Positions 45,980 to 54,392 of a stretch of DNA of 64,000 nt are shown one piece after another. The notes below the pieces were generated by a model. That model was not told the DNA's origin, did no database searches, and saw only the letters and a program-made list of their open reading frames with translations. The DNA is from Deltaproteobacteria bacterium (GTDB lineage Bacteria > Myxococcota_A > UBA9042 > PHBI01). The translations under genes and the position numbers were made by a program. Each line of letters starts with the position of its first letter. Position 1 is the stretch's first letter. The DNA lies in assembly GCA_020632715.1 (NCBI GenBank), contig JACKFA010000001.1, positions 806,001 to 870,000 on the forward strand, written 5' to 3'.

Positions 45980-47133
45980 CCAAGACCTGAGCGGCGCCGC
46001 GCGAGCAGCTCATCCCGGTAGCTCGCGTAGTCGCCCGCCTCGATCGCCGCGCGGGCCCCGCCGACGAGCGCGATGAGGTAGGCGAGGTTGTGGAGGCTCG
46101 CGAGCGTGCTGAAGAGGATCTCCTGCGCCTTGTGCAGGTGGCGCAGGTAGCCGCGGGTGAACGTGCGGCACGTGTAGCACGCGCAGCTCTCGTCGATCGG
46201 CCGGTCGTCGAGGCGGTGGCGCGTGTTCCGCAGGTTCAGGTCCCCCTCGGGGGTCATGACGCGGGCGTTGCGCGCGTTGCGCGTCGGCAGCACACAGTCG
46301 AACATGTCGACGCCGTGCCCGATGCAGACGAGCAGGTCCTCGGGGGTGCCGACGCCCATGAGGTAGCGCGGGCGGTCGGCCGGGAGCTGCGGCGCCAGCG
46401 CGGCGACGGTCGACCACGTGAGCTCGCGGGACTCGCCGACGGAGAGGCCGCCGAGCGCCAGGCCGTCGAACGGGAGGTCGACCAGGTCCGCGAGGGAGCG
46501 CTCGCGCAGGGCGCGGTCGGTGCCCCCCTGGACGATGCCGAAGAGGGCGTTGTCCTCGCGCGTCCGCGCCGCGATGCAGCGCTTGGCCCAGCGGGTCGTG
46601 CGCTCGACCGCCGCGCGCATGGCGGCGGGGCTCGCCGACGCCGGCGGGCACTCGTCGAACGCCATCATGATGTCGCTGCCGAGGGTCTCCTGGATGGCGA
46701 TGGCGCGCTCCGGAGACAGCTCGTGGGCGCTCCCGTCGAGGTGCGAGCGGAAGGTGACCCCGCTCTCCTTGATGCGCGCGCTGTCGCGGAGGCTGAAGAC
46801 CTGGAAGCCGCCGCTGTCCGTGAGGATCGGCCGCGACCACGCGGCCATGCGGTGGAGCCCGCCGAGCGCCTCGACGACCTCGAGCCCGGGCCGGAGGTAG
46901 AGGTGATAGGTGTTGCCGAGGATGATCTCGGCGCCGATCTCGAGGAGGTGCGCGGGCGTCAGGGCCTTCACCGTGCCGAGCGTCCCGACCGGCATGAAGA
47001 CCGGCGTCTCGACGACGCCGTGGGCCGTCGTCACGCGGCCGCGCCGCGCCTCCGTGCCGCCGGCGTCGGTCGTGAGGAGCTCGAAGCCGAAGCGCGCCCC
47101 GGAGCGGGGGGGCGCGGGGTTCACCGGAGCCAC
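45976..47133 (-). CDS. tgt: tRNA-guanine transglycosylase
   Basis: 385 residues. Exchanges guanine-34 for preQ1 in GUN-anticodon tRNAs. Motifs: GNTYHLYLRPG, DSGGFQVFSL with the catalytic Asp region, FGIVQGGTD, GGLSVGES, and the nucleophile region FDCVLPTRNAR. The zinc site CACYTCRTFTRGYLRHLHK is intact. GTG at 47133 has a GGAG ribosome-binding site and overlaps queA by 13 bases; GTG at 47124 overlaps the queA stop as GTGA and is an alternative. It is followed by yajC-secD-secF as in many bacteria. Confidence 0.95.
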   Translation of the reverse strand: MAPVNPAPPRSGARFGFELLTTDAGGTEARRGRVTTAHGVVETPVFMPVGTLGTVKALTPAHLLEIGAEIILGNTYHLYLRPGLEVVEALGGLHRMAAWSRPILTDSGGFQVFSLRDSARIKESGVTFRSHLDGSAHELSPERAIAIQETLGSDIMMAFDECPPASASPAAMRAAVERTTRWAKRCIAARTREDNALFGIVQGGTDRALRERSLADLVDLPFDGLALGGLSVGESRELTWSTVAALAPQLPADRPRYLMGVGTPEDLLVCIGHGVDMFDCVLPTRNARNARVMTPEGDLNLRNTRHRLDDRPIDESCACYTCRTFTRGYLRHLHKAQEILFSTLASLHNLAYLIALVGGARAAIEAGDYASYRDELLARRRSGLG

Positions 47134-48188
47134 ATGCCGTCTCCGTAGCTGTAGAAGCGATAGCCGCGCGCGACGGCCTCGCGGTAGGCCGCGAGCACCC
47201 GCTCGCGCCCCGCGAAGGCCGACACGAGCATGAGCAGCGTCGACCCGGGGAGGTGGAAGTTCGTGATGAGCTGGTCGACCGCGCGGAAGCGGTGGCCCGG
47301 GGTGATGAAGATGTCCGTCTCGCCCTCGGCGGGGACGACCTCGCCGCCCGTCGCGGCCGCGACGGCCTCGAGCGTGCGGACGACCGTGGTCCCGACGGCG
47401 ACGACGGGCCGACCGTCGCGGCGCGCGGCGGCGATGGCGGCCGCGGCCTCCTCACCGACGCGGTAGCGCTCGGCGTGCATGCGGTGGTCGGCGAGGCGCT
47501 CGACGCGCACGGGGAGAAAGGTGCCGGGGCCCACGTGGAGCGTGACGCGCGCCGTCGCGACGCCGCGCGCCGCGATGGCGGCGAGGAGCTCCTCGGAGAA
47601 GTGGAGGCCGGCCGTGGGGGCGGCGACCGCGCCGGGCTCACGCGCCCAGACCGTCTGGTAGCGCTCGGCGTCGTCGGCGCCGGGACCCTCCGGTCTCGCT
47701 ATATAAGGAGGGAGGGGGATCTCGCCACGCGCGTCGAGGAGCTCCCAGAGCGTGCCGAAGCCCGCGGGGAGGCGCGCGCGCCAGGTGCCGCCGCCGAGGC
47801 TCGCGAGGAGCTCGACCGCGACGGTGTCGTCACCGTCGAGGAGCACCTCCGCGCCGGCGCGGAGGGGCTTCGCGGAGCGCCCGAGGGCGATGAAGGCGCG
47901 CGGGTCGTCGTCGGCTGGCGCGAGGGCGAGGAGCTCGACCCGGCCGCCGCTCGCCTTCCGGCCCCCGAGGCGCGCCGGCACGACCCTGGTGTCGTTGAAG
48001 ACCAGGAGCTCGTCGCCGCGGAGGAGCTCCGGGAGGTCGGCGAAGTGGCGGTGCGCGAGGGCGTCGCCGCCAGCGCGCGGCATCACCAGCAGGCGGGACG
48101 CCTCGCGGCGCGCGGCGGGCCGCTGCGCGATGGCGTCCTCGGGGAGGTCGAACTCGAAGTCCGACACGGTCGGCGCGTCGTCGCTCAC
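47121..48188 (-). CDS. queA: S-adenosylmethionine:tRNA ribosyltransferase-isomerase QueA
   Basis: 355 residues from GTG at 48188. Converts preQ1-34 in tRNA to epoxyqueuosine. Family motifs: FEFDLPEDAIAQRP near the start, NDTRVVPARLGG, PLPPYIARPEG, YQTVWAREPGAVAAPTAGLHF and ITNFHLPGSTLLMLV. The open frame continues upstream to 48428 but the extra residues are Arg/Pro-rich and unlike the family. The GTG lacks a clear ribosome-binding site. The downstream tgt overlaps it, so the two queuosine genes are coupled. Confidence 0.94.
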   Translation of the reverse strand: MSDDAPTVSDFEFDLPEDAIAQRPAARREASRLLVMPRAGGDALAHRHFADLPELLRGDELLVFNDTRVVPARLGGRKASGGRVELLALAPADDDPRAFIALGRSAKPLRAGAEVLLDGDDTVAVELLASLGGGTWRARLPAGFGTLWELLDARGEIPLPPYIARPEGPGADDAERYQTVWAREPGAVAAPTAGLHFSEELLAAIAARGVATARVTLHVGPGTFLPVRVERLADHRMHAERYRVGEEAAAAIAAARRDGRPVVAVGTTVVRTLEAVAAATGGEVVPAEGETDIFITPGHRFRAVDQLITNFHLPGSTLLMLVSAFAGRERVLAAYREAVARGYRFYSYGDGMWLR

Positions 48189-48702
48189 GCTCGGGTGTGT
48201 ACCGCGCGCGGCGCGCGACGACCACCGATTCCTGCCGAGGCGGTCGCGCGGCGGTCGATCCGTGGGCGCGGCCCTCCGAGGTCCCGGCGGAGGGCGCTGC
48301 GATCGCGCCCTGATCGGCGTCCTCGCGTCCCCCACCGGCGCGAGGCGCGCGCGGGGCCTCTTCCACGCCCGGGGGCGCGCTGGACCGCTTGTTTGGCGCC
48401 TCTCTCGCGATCGCGAAAGGAATCCCACAAGACCTTGAAATCATTGAAGTGCCATCACGGCAGATCCGACGTGAAACAGCGATCGGCCTTGTTTCATGCG
48501 ACGATCACGCATTTATTGCGTGCTTTGCTGTTGACACTCGAGATCCCGCTTACCTACGATGCGCCCAAAAGCACTCGGGGGCATGGCTCACCCGCTTGTA
48601 GCCTGGCCCTGGTGAAGTTGCACGGACCCGGATACACGGTTCGCGTCACATTGGTGTGTCTCGAATCGCTGGTCTCGTGCACCCAACTCGAAGGGGAGCG
48701 TC
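48189..48702. other. 514-base divergent gap between queA and the HU genes
   Basis: No gene is supported in this gap; frames here have poor codon bias. It holds the HU promoter at 48531-48560 and a small inverted repeat CGCA-TTTAT-TGCG (48507-48520) just before it. Base composition from about 48420 to 48600 is less G/C-rich than the surroundings, as expected for a promoter region. Confidence 0.5.
48531..48560 (+). promoter_or_regulatory. Sigma-70-type promoter of the HU genes
   Basis: TTGACA (48531-48536), 18-base spacer, TACGAT (48555-48560). Predicted start near 48567 and a leader of about 136 bases ending in an AAGGGGAG ribosome-binding site before the ATG at 48703. The -35 box is a perfect consensus. 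Confidence 0.7.
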
Positions 48703-48978
48703 ATGACGAAGGCCGAACTGATCGACAACGTCGCCGAGCGTCTCGGCAACAAGCTCACGAAGAAGGAGACGGGGGCCGCCGTCCAGGCCGTGTTCGACGC
48801 GCTGTCGGACGGCATCAAGGGCAGCGGGCGCATCCAGTACCCGGACTTCGGCACCTTCACGGTCGCCGAGCGCGCCGCCCGCCAGGGCCGCAACCCGCGC
48901 ACGGGCGCCGCGATGGAGATCTCCGCCTCGAAGACCGTGCGCTTCAAGCCGGCGCCGAAGTTCAAGGGCAACCTCTAA
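48703..48978 (+). CDS. hup: HU-family DNA-binding protein, copy 1
   Basis: 91 residues, the standard HU size. Helical dimer part MTKAELIDNVAERLGNKL, beta-arm region YPDFGTFTVAERAARQGRNP with the RNPRTG motif and conserved Pro for DNA intercalation, then the FKPAPKFKGNL C-terminus. Nucleoid-associated, bends DNA. It has a strong promoter and a GGGGAG ribosome-binding site. It lies 38 bases before a close paralogue, in the same transcript. Confidence 0.93.
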   Translation: MTKAELIDNVAERLGNKLTKKETGAAVQAVFDALSDGIKGSGRIQYPDFGTFTVAERAARQGRNPRTGAAMEISASKTVRFKPAPKFKGNL

Positions 48979-49016
48979 ACCAGCCTCTCTCACGCGCTGA
49001 GATCAGGAGAAACAGC

Positions 49017-49289
49017 ATGACCAAGGCCGAGCTCATCAACCAGGTCCACGCCTCGCTCGACGGCCGCTCCAAGAAGGAGACCACGGAGATCGTCCAGGCG
49101 GTCTTCGACTCCCTCTCGGACGCCATCAAGGCCGGTGGGCGCTTCCAGTACCCCGACTTCGGCACCTTCAACGTGAAGGAGCGCGCCGCGCGCCAGGGGC
49201 GCAACCCCCGCACGGGCGACGCGATGAAGATCTCCGCCTCGAAGACGGTGAGCTTCAAGCCCGCGCCGAAGTTCAAGGACAACCTCTAG
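49017..49289 (+). CDS. hup: HU-family DNA-binding protein, copy 2
   Basis: 90 residues, from ATG at 49017 after a CAGGAGA ribosome-binding site. The sequence closely follows copy 1 (YPDFGTFNVKERAARQGRNP, RTGDAMKISASKT) and ends FKPAPKFKDNL. A longer frame upstream is only an alternative reading of copy 1. The tandem pair may form homo- and heterodimers, as HupA/HupB do in E. coli; this is inferred. Confidence 0.93.
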   Translation: MTKAELINQVHASLDGRSKKETTEIVQAVFDSLSDAIKAGGRFQYPDFGTFNVKERAARQGRNPRTGDAMKISASKTVSFKPAPKFKDNL

Positions 49290-49745
49290 GTCGTCCGTGG
49301 TCGGCTTCGGCTGACCGGGGCGCCGACGGCGTCCAACCGCGCGCCCCCCGGCGGCCTCGGTCGCCGGGAGGCTCGCGTCCGCGGCCCTCGCCCGGCGACG
49401 CCGGGTGGGGCCACCGCGCGACAGGAGCGCGCCCTTCATCGGGTGCCGGCGCTCCGCCGGTCGCGCCAATCGACGATATTTACATTCGTCGTCAAATGTG
49501 ACGGGGCAGACAAAGCGACGTTCGTCGCTGATGGCCGCGCCGAGCGCGTGATATCCGGCCGAGCGGTCTGTTCGAGGTGTGAGACGATATCGTGTCGGGC
49601 TCCGACCCGAACGCGGGCTGTGCAGCCTCGTACCCGCCTCGATGGCGCGCGAGCGGCACCGGAAGTGCCGCACCGCCACCGCCGCGCCGAGAACGATATT
49701 CACGATCAGACTGAGGCATATAGCCCCACGATTCTGGTGCGCCGG
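49290..49745. other. Intergenic region after the HU genes
   Basis: No gene is supported. Weak hairpins follow the HU stop: GGTCGGC-TTCG-GCTGACC-like (49302-49319) and CCCGGCG...CGCCGGG (near 49347-49369), neither with a T-run. From 49470 the composition becomes less G/C-rich (ACGATATT, GATATC words), and codon bias is absent in all frames. Confidence 0.4.
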
Positions 49746-49908
49746 CTAGCAGCGCTCGGGGAAATTCGGACCGAGCCAGGCGCGGCGTCGTGGTCGCAGG
49801 TGGCTACGCGAGGCGGGAGCGTACCCGAGGTACGTGACCGACGAGCGGAGCCGCCTGCGACCACAAGAGCAAGCCTGGCGACGGGAGAATTTCCCCGAGC
49901 GCTGCTAG
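49746..49908. repeat. 163-base nested imperfect palindrome (fold-back element)
   Basis: Perfectly centred on 49827. The outer arms are identical for 22 bases (CTAGCAGCGCTCGGGGAAATTC at 49746-49767 and its complement at 49887-49908). Inward come paired blocks GCCAGGC (7), TGGTCGCAGG (10), a partly matched 20-base block and a GTACC-CGA-GGTAC tip, separated by unpaired loops of 7 and 9 bases that are equal on both sides. I count 60 of 80 positions paired. It lies between the convergent HU and UDG genes. Confidence 0.85.
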
Positions 49909-49976
49909 GTCGCGCGGTCCGCGTCTCGCGCGGCCGCCGGAGGTCTCGCCCGACCGCCGGCGCCCCACCGTGGCTG

Positions 49977-50839
49977 CTAACCCGCGGGCGCCGCCGCGAG
50001 GAGCCGCCTCACGCGCAGGAGATCGCGCCAGGCCTCGCGCTTCATGACGGGCGTCCGGAGCAGGAAGCTCGGGTGGTAGGTCGCGACGATGGGGATGTGA
50101 TGATAGCTCGCGTCGCGCCCGCGCAGACGCGAGAGCGGCGCGTCCACGTCGATGACGGTGCGCGCCGCGAAGCGCCCGAGGGCGAGGATCACCTTCGGCG
50201 CGACGGTCTGGATCTGCCGGTGCACGAAGGGGCTGCACGCCGCGACCTCGTCGGGCTCCGGGTCGCGGTTGCCGGGCGGCCGGCACTTGATGACGTTGCA
50301 GATATAGACGTCGCGCCGCTCGAGCCCGAGCGTCCCGAGCATGCGCGTGAGGAGCCGCCCCGAGCGCCCGACGAACGGCTCGCCCGTCTCGTCCTCCTGC
50401 CGCCCCGGGGCCTCGCCGACGAGGAGCAGCTCCGCCGCTGGGTTCCCGACGCCGAACACGAGGTTCCGGCGCCCCGACGCGAGCTTGCACCGTTGGCAGT
50501 CGCCGAGCTCCTCGCGGATCCGGAGCATCGCGTCACCCTCGACGGGCGGCGCGCGGCGCGCGGACGCCGGCGGAGCCTCGGCGCGAGCCGCGGGGCGCGG
50601 CGCCGTGGCGGGCGCGCTGGCGCGACACCCGGCTGCGGGGCGCTCGTCCGCGGCGGCGGCCCGCCAGGTCGCGGCGCCGACGGCAACGCGAGCGGCGTCA
50701 CGGCCGCGGCGGCCGCCGGATCGTGCGGCAGCTCCACCGCGCCCGTCGCCTCGGCCCACGCGACCCACGCGCGCAGATCCCCCGCGAGCTCCGCCACGTG
50801 GTCGAGCAGGAGGCGCGCGCTCTCCGAGGGCTCAGCCAC
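49977..50839 (-). CDS. Family-4 uracil-DNA glycosylase, frameshifted in the linker
   Basis: The catalytic domain is intact: GDCQRCKLA and later ICNVIKCRPP and AACSPF supply four cysteines for a 4Fe-4S cluster; VGEAPGRQEDETGEPFVG is the uracil-binding motif and ATYHPSFLLR the second catalytic motif. It removes uracil from DNA. The N-terminus (SARLLLDHVAELAGDLRAW) is encoded from GTG at 50839, overlapping the coaBC end, but in a different frame; GC3 bias switches frame near 50650-50690 in an Ala/Pro-rich linker. One indel, natural or from sequencing, explains this. If the frameshift is real, ATG at 50528 could still yield the 183-residue catalytic domain. Confidence 0.8.
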
Positions 50840-52064
50840 GCCGCACCTTCCTCGCGATGCTCTCCGCGAGCGCGGCGACGAGCGACGCCGCGATGACGTC
50901 CTTCGGGGCGCGGTCGTAGCGCACGGCGGCGCCCGACCTCCCGATGAGCTGGACCTCGTTGTCGCCGGCGCCGAAGCCGACGCCGGGCGCGCCGACGTCG
51001 TTCGCGACGATCCAGTCGAGCCCCTTCCGCGCGAGCTTCTCGCGCGCGTAGCGCTCGACGTCGCGCGTCTCGGCGGCGAAGCCGATCAGCACCTTCTCGG
51101 CGCGTCCAGGCCGCGCCGACGCCGTCGCGAGCACGTCCTCCGTGCGCTCGAGCGCGATGGCGAGCTCCCCGGCCATGTCCGTCTTCTTGATCTTCTGCGC
51201 CGCGGGCACGCGCGGCCGGAAGTCCGCGACCGCGGCGGTCATCACCAGCACGTCGAGCGCGTCCCAGGCGTCCGCCACGGCGCGCGCCAGGTCCGCCGCC
51301 GACGCGACGTCGACCCGCCGCGCGACCCCGACCGGCGTCGGCAGCCCCACCGGGCCAGCGACGAGCGTGACGTCGGCGCCCGACGCCGCGAACGCCCGCG
51401 CCAGCGCGAAGCCCATCGTCCCGGTCGAGTGGTTCGTGAGGTAGCGCACGGGATCCACGGCCTCGCGCGTGGGGCCCGCCGACACGACGACGCGCACGCC
51501 CGCGAGGGTCTTCGGCGTGAGCACCGCCGCCGCCGCCCCGATGATCTCGGGCGGATCCGGCAGGCGCCCCGGCCCGGTCACCCCGCACGCGAGGAGCCCG
51601 ACGCCCGGCTCGAGCAGCGTGTAGCGCGCCTCCGCCGCGAGCGCGTCGAGGTTCCGCCGCACGAACGGGTTCCCGAGCATCTCCGTGTTCATCGACGGGC
51701 ACACGAGCACGGGCGTCGAGCACGCCATGACCGTGGTCGTCAGCAGATCGTCGGCGAGCCCGCCCGCGATCTTCCCGACGAGATCGGCGGTCGCCGGGGC
51801 GAGCACGATGAGGTCGACCTCCTTGCCGAGGTCCGTGTGGACGATGCGGCTCGCGCCGTCGGGCTCCCAGAGCGCGCGCCCGACGGCGTGCTGGCTCACG
51901 ACCTCGAGGGCGAGCGGCGACACGAACCGCTCCGCGGCCGCCGTGAGCACGACGCGCACGTCGGCGCCGGCGTCCTGAAGGCGCCGCACCAGCTCGGGCG
52001 CCTTGTAGGCGGCGATACCCCCGGAGACCCCGAGGAGCAGACGCTTGTTCGCGAGGATCGACAC
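50832..52064 (-). CDS. coaBC: Bifunctional phosphopantothenoylcysteine decarboxylase/phosphopantothenate-cysteine ligase
   Basis: 410 residues. Coenzyme A synthesis from 4'-phosphopantothenate. The N-terminal CoaC flavoprotein domain has GVSGGIAAYKAPELVRRL, APATADLVGKIAGGLADDLLT and the PSMNTEM motif. The C-terminal CoaB domain has SAGPTREAVDPVRYLTNHS, AAVADFRP, KIKK and GFAAET. Length matches the fused enzyme. It starts with GTG at 52064. The end overlaps the uracil-DNA glycosylase start by eight bases. Confidence 0.95.
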   Translation of the reverse strand: MSILANKRLLLGVSGGIAAYKAPELVRRLQDAGADVRVVLTAAAERFVSPLALEVVSQHAVGRALWEPDGASRIVHTDLGKEVDLIVLAPATADLVGKIAGGLADDLLTTTVMACSTPVLVCPSMNTEMLGNPFVRRNLDALAAEARYTLLEPGVGLLACGVTGPGRLPDPPEIIGAAAAVLTPKTLAGVRVVVSAGPTREAVDPVRYLTNHSTGTMGFALARAFAASGADVTLVAGPVGLPTPVGVARRVDVASAADLARAVADAWDALDVLVMTAAVADFRPRVPAAQKIKKTDMAGELAIALERTEDVLATASARPGRAEKVLIGFAAETRDVERYAREKLARKGLDWIVANDVGAPGVGFGAGDNEVQLIGRSGAAVRYDRAPKDVIAASLVAALAESIARKVRRG

Positions 52065-52210
52065 GCTCGGGTCTTAGCGCTCCGGAGGCGCCAGGGCAAG
52101 CCGCAGCGCGGCGCGCGGGGCCCGCGACGCGCGCGGTGACAGCCCGCCCTGATTCGCGCTTATGCCTCGGCGCGCGACGCACGTTTCCCCGGGCGAGGAG
52201 AGGGTTTGCG

Positions 52211-53047
52211 ATGACGATCGACGCGGTCGAGAACACGGTAGGCGTACGGCTCAGCCTCGAGGCCATCAAGGTCCCGATCCTGCCGCGCGTGGCGCTCCAG
52301 CTCATGACGATGGTCGACGACGAGAACGCCGACGCGACGCGGCTGTCCGCGCTCATCCACGGCGATCCCGGGCTCGCCGCCCACGTCATGCGGATCTCGA
52401 ACTCCGTCGCCTACGGCGGGCGCTACCCGACGACGCACCTGAGCCAGGCCGTGACGCGCCTCGGGCGGAAGCTCCTCCGCGAGGTGGCCGTGATCGCGGC
52501 GGTCGCCGACAGCGTGTTCCGGGTGAAGGGCTTCCGGCGTGAGGCCGAGCAGATGTGGTACCGCTCGCTCGCGCTCGCCGTGTGGTCGCGCGAGCTGGCC
52601 CACCTCACCGAGACCCCGACGGAGACCGCGTTCCTGAACGGGATGATCCTCGAGATCGGTCGCCCCGTGGTCCTCCGCGAGGCCGCGAACGCGTGCGACG
52701 ACCTCGGGATCAAGCTCGACCCGGCGCTCCTGAGCGCGCTCATCGAGCGCTACCACCAGCCGGTCGGCGTCCGCATCGCGGAGACCTGGCGCCTCCCGGA
52801 GACCGTCCGCGCCTGCATCACCTACGTCGACGCCCCCGACGAGGCCGGCCCGGACGCGCAGAACGTGCTGCTGGTCGCCACGGCGCGCCTCATCGTCGAC
52901 GCCTTCCGCAGCGAGGACGAGGTGCACGCCGAGGACGTGATCTACCACCCGTTCTTCGACCTGCTCGGCATCGACCGGCAGGACGCCCGGCGCCTCGTCA
53001 TGCGCCACGCCGACATCGACGAGGCGGTCGAGTCGCTCGCCATCTGA
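52211..53047 (+). CDS. HDOD domain protein
   Basis: 278 residues from ATG at 52211 with a GAGGAGAGGG ribosome-binding site. The HDOD fold spans about residues 15-210: LPRVALQLMTMVDDENADATRLSALIHGDPGLAAHVMRISNS is the classic start, later YRSLALAVWSRELA and ETAFLNGMILEIGRPVV. HDOD proteins are catalytically inactive relatives of HD phosphohydrolases that act as signalling scaffolds, for example in motility or cell-cycle control. No fused GGDEF or receiver domain. A short frame extension upstream is less likely. The gene ends 60 bases before tRNA-Thr. Confidence 0.88.
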   Translation: MTIDAVENTVGVRLSLEAIKVPILPRVALQLMTMVDDENADATRLSALIHGDPGLAAHVMRISNSVAYGGRYPTTHLSQAVTRLGRKLLREVAVIAAVADSVFRVKGFRREAEQMWYRSLALAVWSRELAHLTETPTETAFLNGMILEIGRPVVLREAANACDDLGIKLDPALLSALIERYHQPVGVRIAETWRLPETVRACITYVDAPDEAGPDAQNVLLVATARLIVDAFRSEDEVHAEDVIYHPFFDLLGIDRQDARRLVMRHADIDEAVESLAI

Positions 53048-53065
53048 ACGACGCGCGCTTTGTGC

Positions 53066-53093
53066 TTGCCAAGCCACGCGCCATCCCTATACT
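53066..53093 (+). promoter_or_regulatory. Promoter of tRNA-Thr
   Basis: TTGCCA (53066-53071), 16-base spacer, TATACT (53088-53093); the tRNA begins 15 bases after the -10 box. Confidence 0.65.
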
Positions 53094-53107
53094 CCGCCCT
53101 CGCTCGC

Positions 53108-53180
53108 GCCGACATAGCTCAGTTGGTAGAGCAGCTGATTCGTAATCAGCAGGTCGCCGGTTCAAGTCCGGCTGTCGGCT
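53108..53180 (+). tRNA. tRNA-Thr (anticodon CGU)
   Basis: 73 bases. Acceptor stem GCCGACA/TGTCGGC, D arm AGCTCAGTTGGTAGAGC, anticodon stem-loop with CGT at 53141-53143 (reads ACG), T arm with GTTCAAG, discriminator T. No CCA is encoded. Confidence 0.95.
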
Positions 53181-53186
53181 CCGAAG

Positions 53187-53222
53187 AAGGCCCGTAAGCC
53201 AGCTGGTTTACGGGCCTTTTTC
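53187..53222 (+). terminator. Rho-independent terminator of tRNA-Thr
   Basis: 14-base-pair stem starting AAGGCCCGTAA and ending TTACGGGCCTT, inner pairs GCC/GGT, AGCT loop, followed by a T-run. It begins seven bases after the tRNA. Confidence 0.9.
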
Positions 53223-53265
53223 CTTTCGGCGCCGCGCCCGCGCCGGCAGCCCCGAGGGGTCCCCG

Positions 53266-54330
53266 ATGGCTCACGATCGCGACGACGACATCGACTTCGC
53301 CTCCATGATGGAGGACGCCGGCGTCACGCGCTTCGGGAAGAAGGGCGCAGCGCGGGGCAAGCCCGCCGCTCCGGCGCCCGCCGCCGCGTCGGCGACGCCG
53401 TCGCGCGCCGCCGCCCTGCCCCGCGACGACGCCCGCGTGGACGCGCTCGAGGCCGACCTCCTCGCCGCGCGCGACGCCCGCCTCACGCTCGAGAAGACGC
53501 TCGCCGCCCGCGACGCCGAGCTCGCCGAGCTCCGCGACGCCGCCGCCTCCCACGGCGAGCGCGAGGCCGACCTCCGCCGCGAGATCGACGGCCTCAAGCT
53601 CCGCAAGAAGGCCGCCGAGGCCGAGCGCGAGCGCCTCGCCGCGCGCCTCCGCGAGGCCCACGAAGACCGCCGCGCCGTCGCCCCCCCGGAGCCCGACGAC
53701 GCCGCCGCCGCCCCGGTCCCCCTCGCCGACCTGCTCACCGAGCGCGGCCTCGAGACCGCCGCCGAGCACGCCGCCGCCGTGGCGGCGCTCGCGGCTGGCG
53801 AGTCCGCGACGAGCCTCCTCCGCCTCCTCGACGCCCGCGACCCCGACGCCGCCCGCCGCCTCCTCGACGGCCGCCTCGCCCTCCTCTGCGAGAGCCCCGA
53901 CTGCGCGCCCCCCCAGGGCGCGACCGTCCTCCGCGTGGAGCCCGCCCGCTGCGACATCTGCGGCGGCTCCGACATCCGCCGCGCCGCCCACGGCTTCACC
54001 GCGGCCTGCGTCGCCCAGGGCGTCGTGCGTGTGCGCGTCGTCGGCGGCTCGCCGAGCTACCGCGCGCAGCTCGAGGCGCTCTTCCCGCGCGGCGGCCCCG
54101 TCCAGCTCATGCAGACGCCGGGCACGACGCGCGTCACCCTCCAGCGCGCGAAGGGGCACCAGCGCGTCGACGATCTCGTCATCGTCTGGGGCGCGACGGA
54201 GCTCGACCACGCCACGAGCAACGCCTACCGCGAGAGCCAGGGGTGGGTCGAGATCATCCCCCACCGCGGCATCGGCGGGATGCTCGATCAGGCGGCCGCC
54301 CTCATCCGCAGGGGCCGCCCGGGCGCGTGA
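53266..54330 (+). CDS. Coiled-coil protein with Zn-ribbon-like cysteines and DUF2325-like C-terminus
   Basis: 354 residues. An acidic N-terminus (DDDIDFASMMEDAGVTRFGK) precedes an Ala/Pro linker, then a long coiled coil (about 60-140). Next come a cysteine cluster (CESPDC, CDICGG, AAC) and a C-terminal alpha/beta domain starting VVRVRVVGGSPSYRAQLEALF. The last domain resembles DUF2325 in its opening GG-x-P strand and in the LVIVWGATELDHATSNA segment, by remembered pattern only. The N-terminal motif recalls Smr-associated proteins. No catalytic site is assigned. ATG at 53266 has a CGAGGGG ribosome-binding site. Confidence 0.65.
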   Translation: MAHDRDDDIDFASMMEDAGVTRFGKKGAARGKPAAPAPAAASATPSRAAALPRDDARVDALEADLLAARDARLTLEKTLAARDAELAELRDAAASHGEREADLRREIDGLKLRKKAAEAERERLAARLREAHEDRRAVAPPEPDDAAAAPVPLADLLTERGLETAAEHAAAVAALAAGESATSLLRLLDARDPDAARRLLDGRLALLCESPDCAPPQGATVLRVEPARCDICGGSDIRRAAHGFTAACVAQGVVRVRVVGGSPSYRAQLEALFPRGGPVQLMQTPGTTRVTLQRAKGHQRVDDLVIVWGATELDHATSNAYRESQGWVEIIPHRGIGGMLDQAAALIRRGRPGA

Positions 54331-54392
54331 ACCGGTAACCCACGACGGCGGCGGCGGCGCGTTCGCGCTCAAGGTTGTTCGGCGACCGCACG

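Noticed and set aside
49746..49908. Simple rho-independent terminator for the HU and UDG genes
   Set aside because: Too long, no T-run on either strand, and internal loops of matched length point to something more specific, though termination is not excluded.
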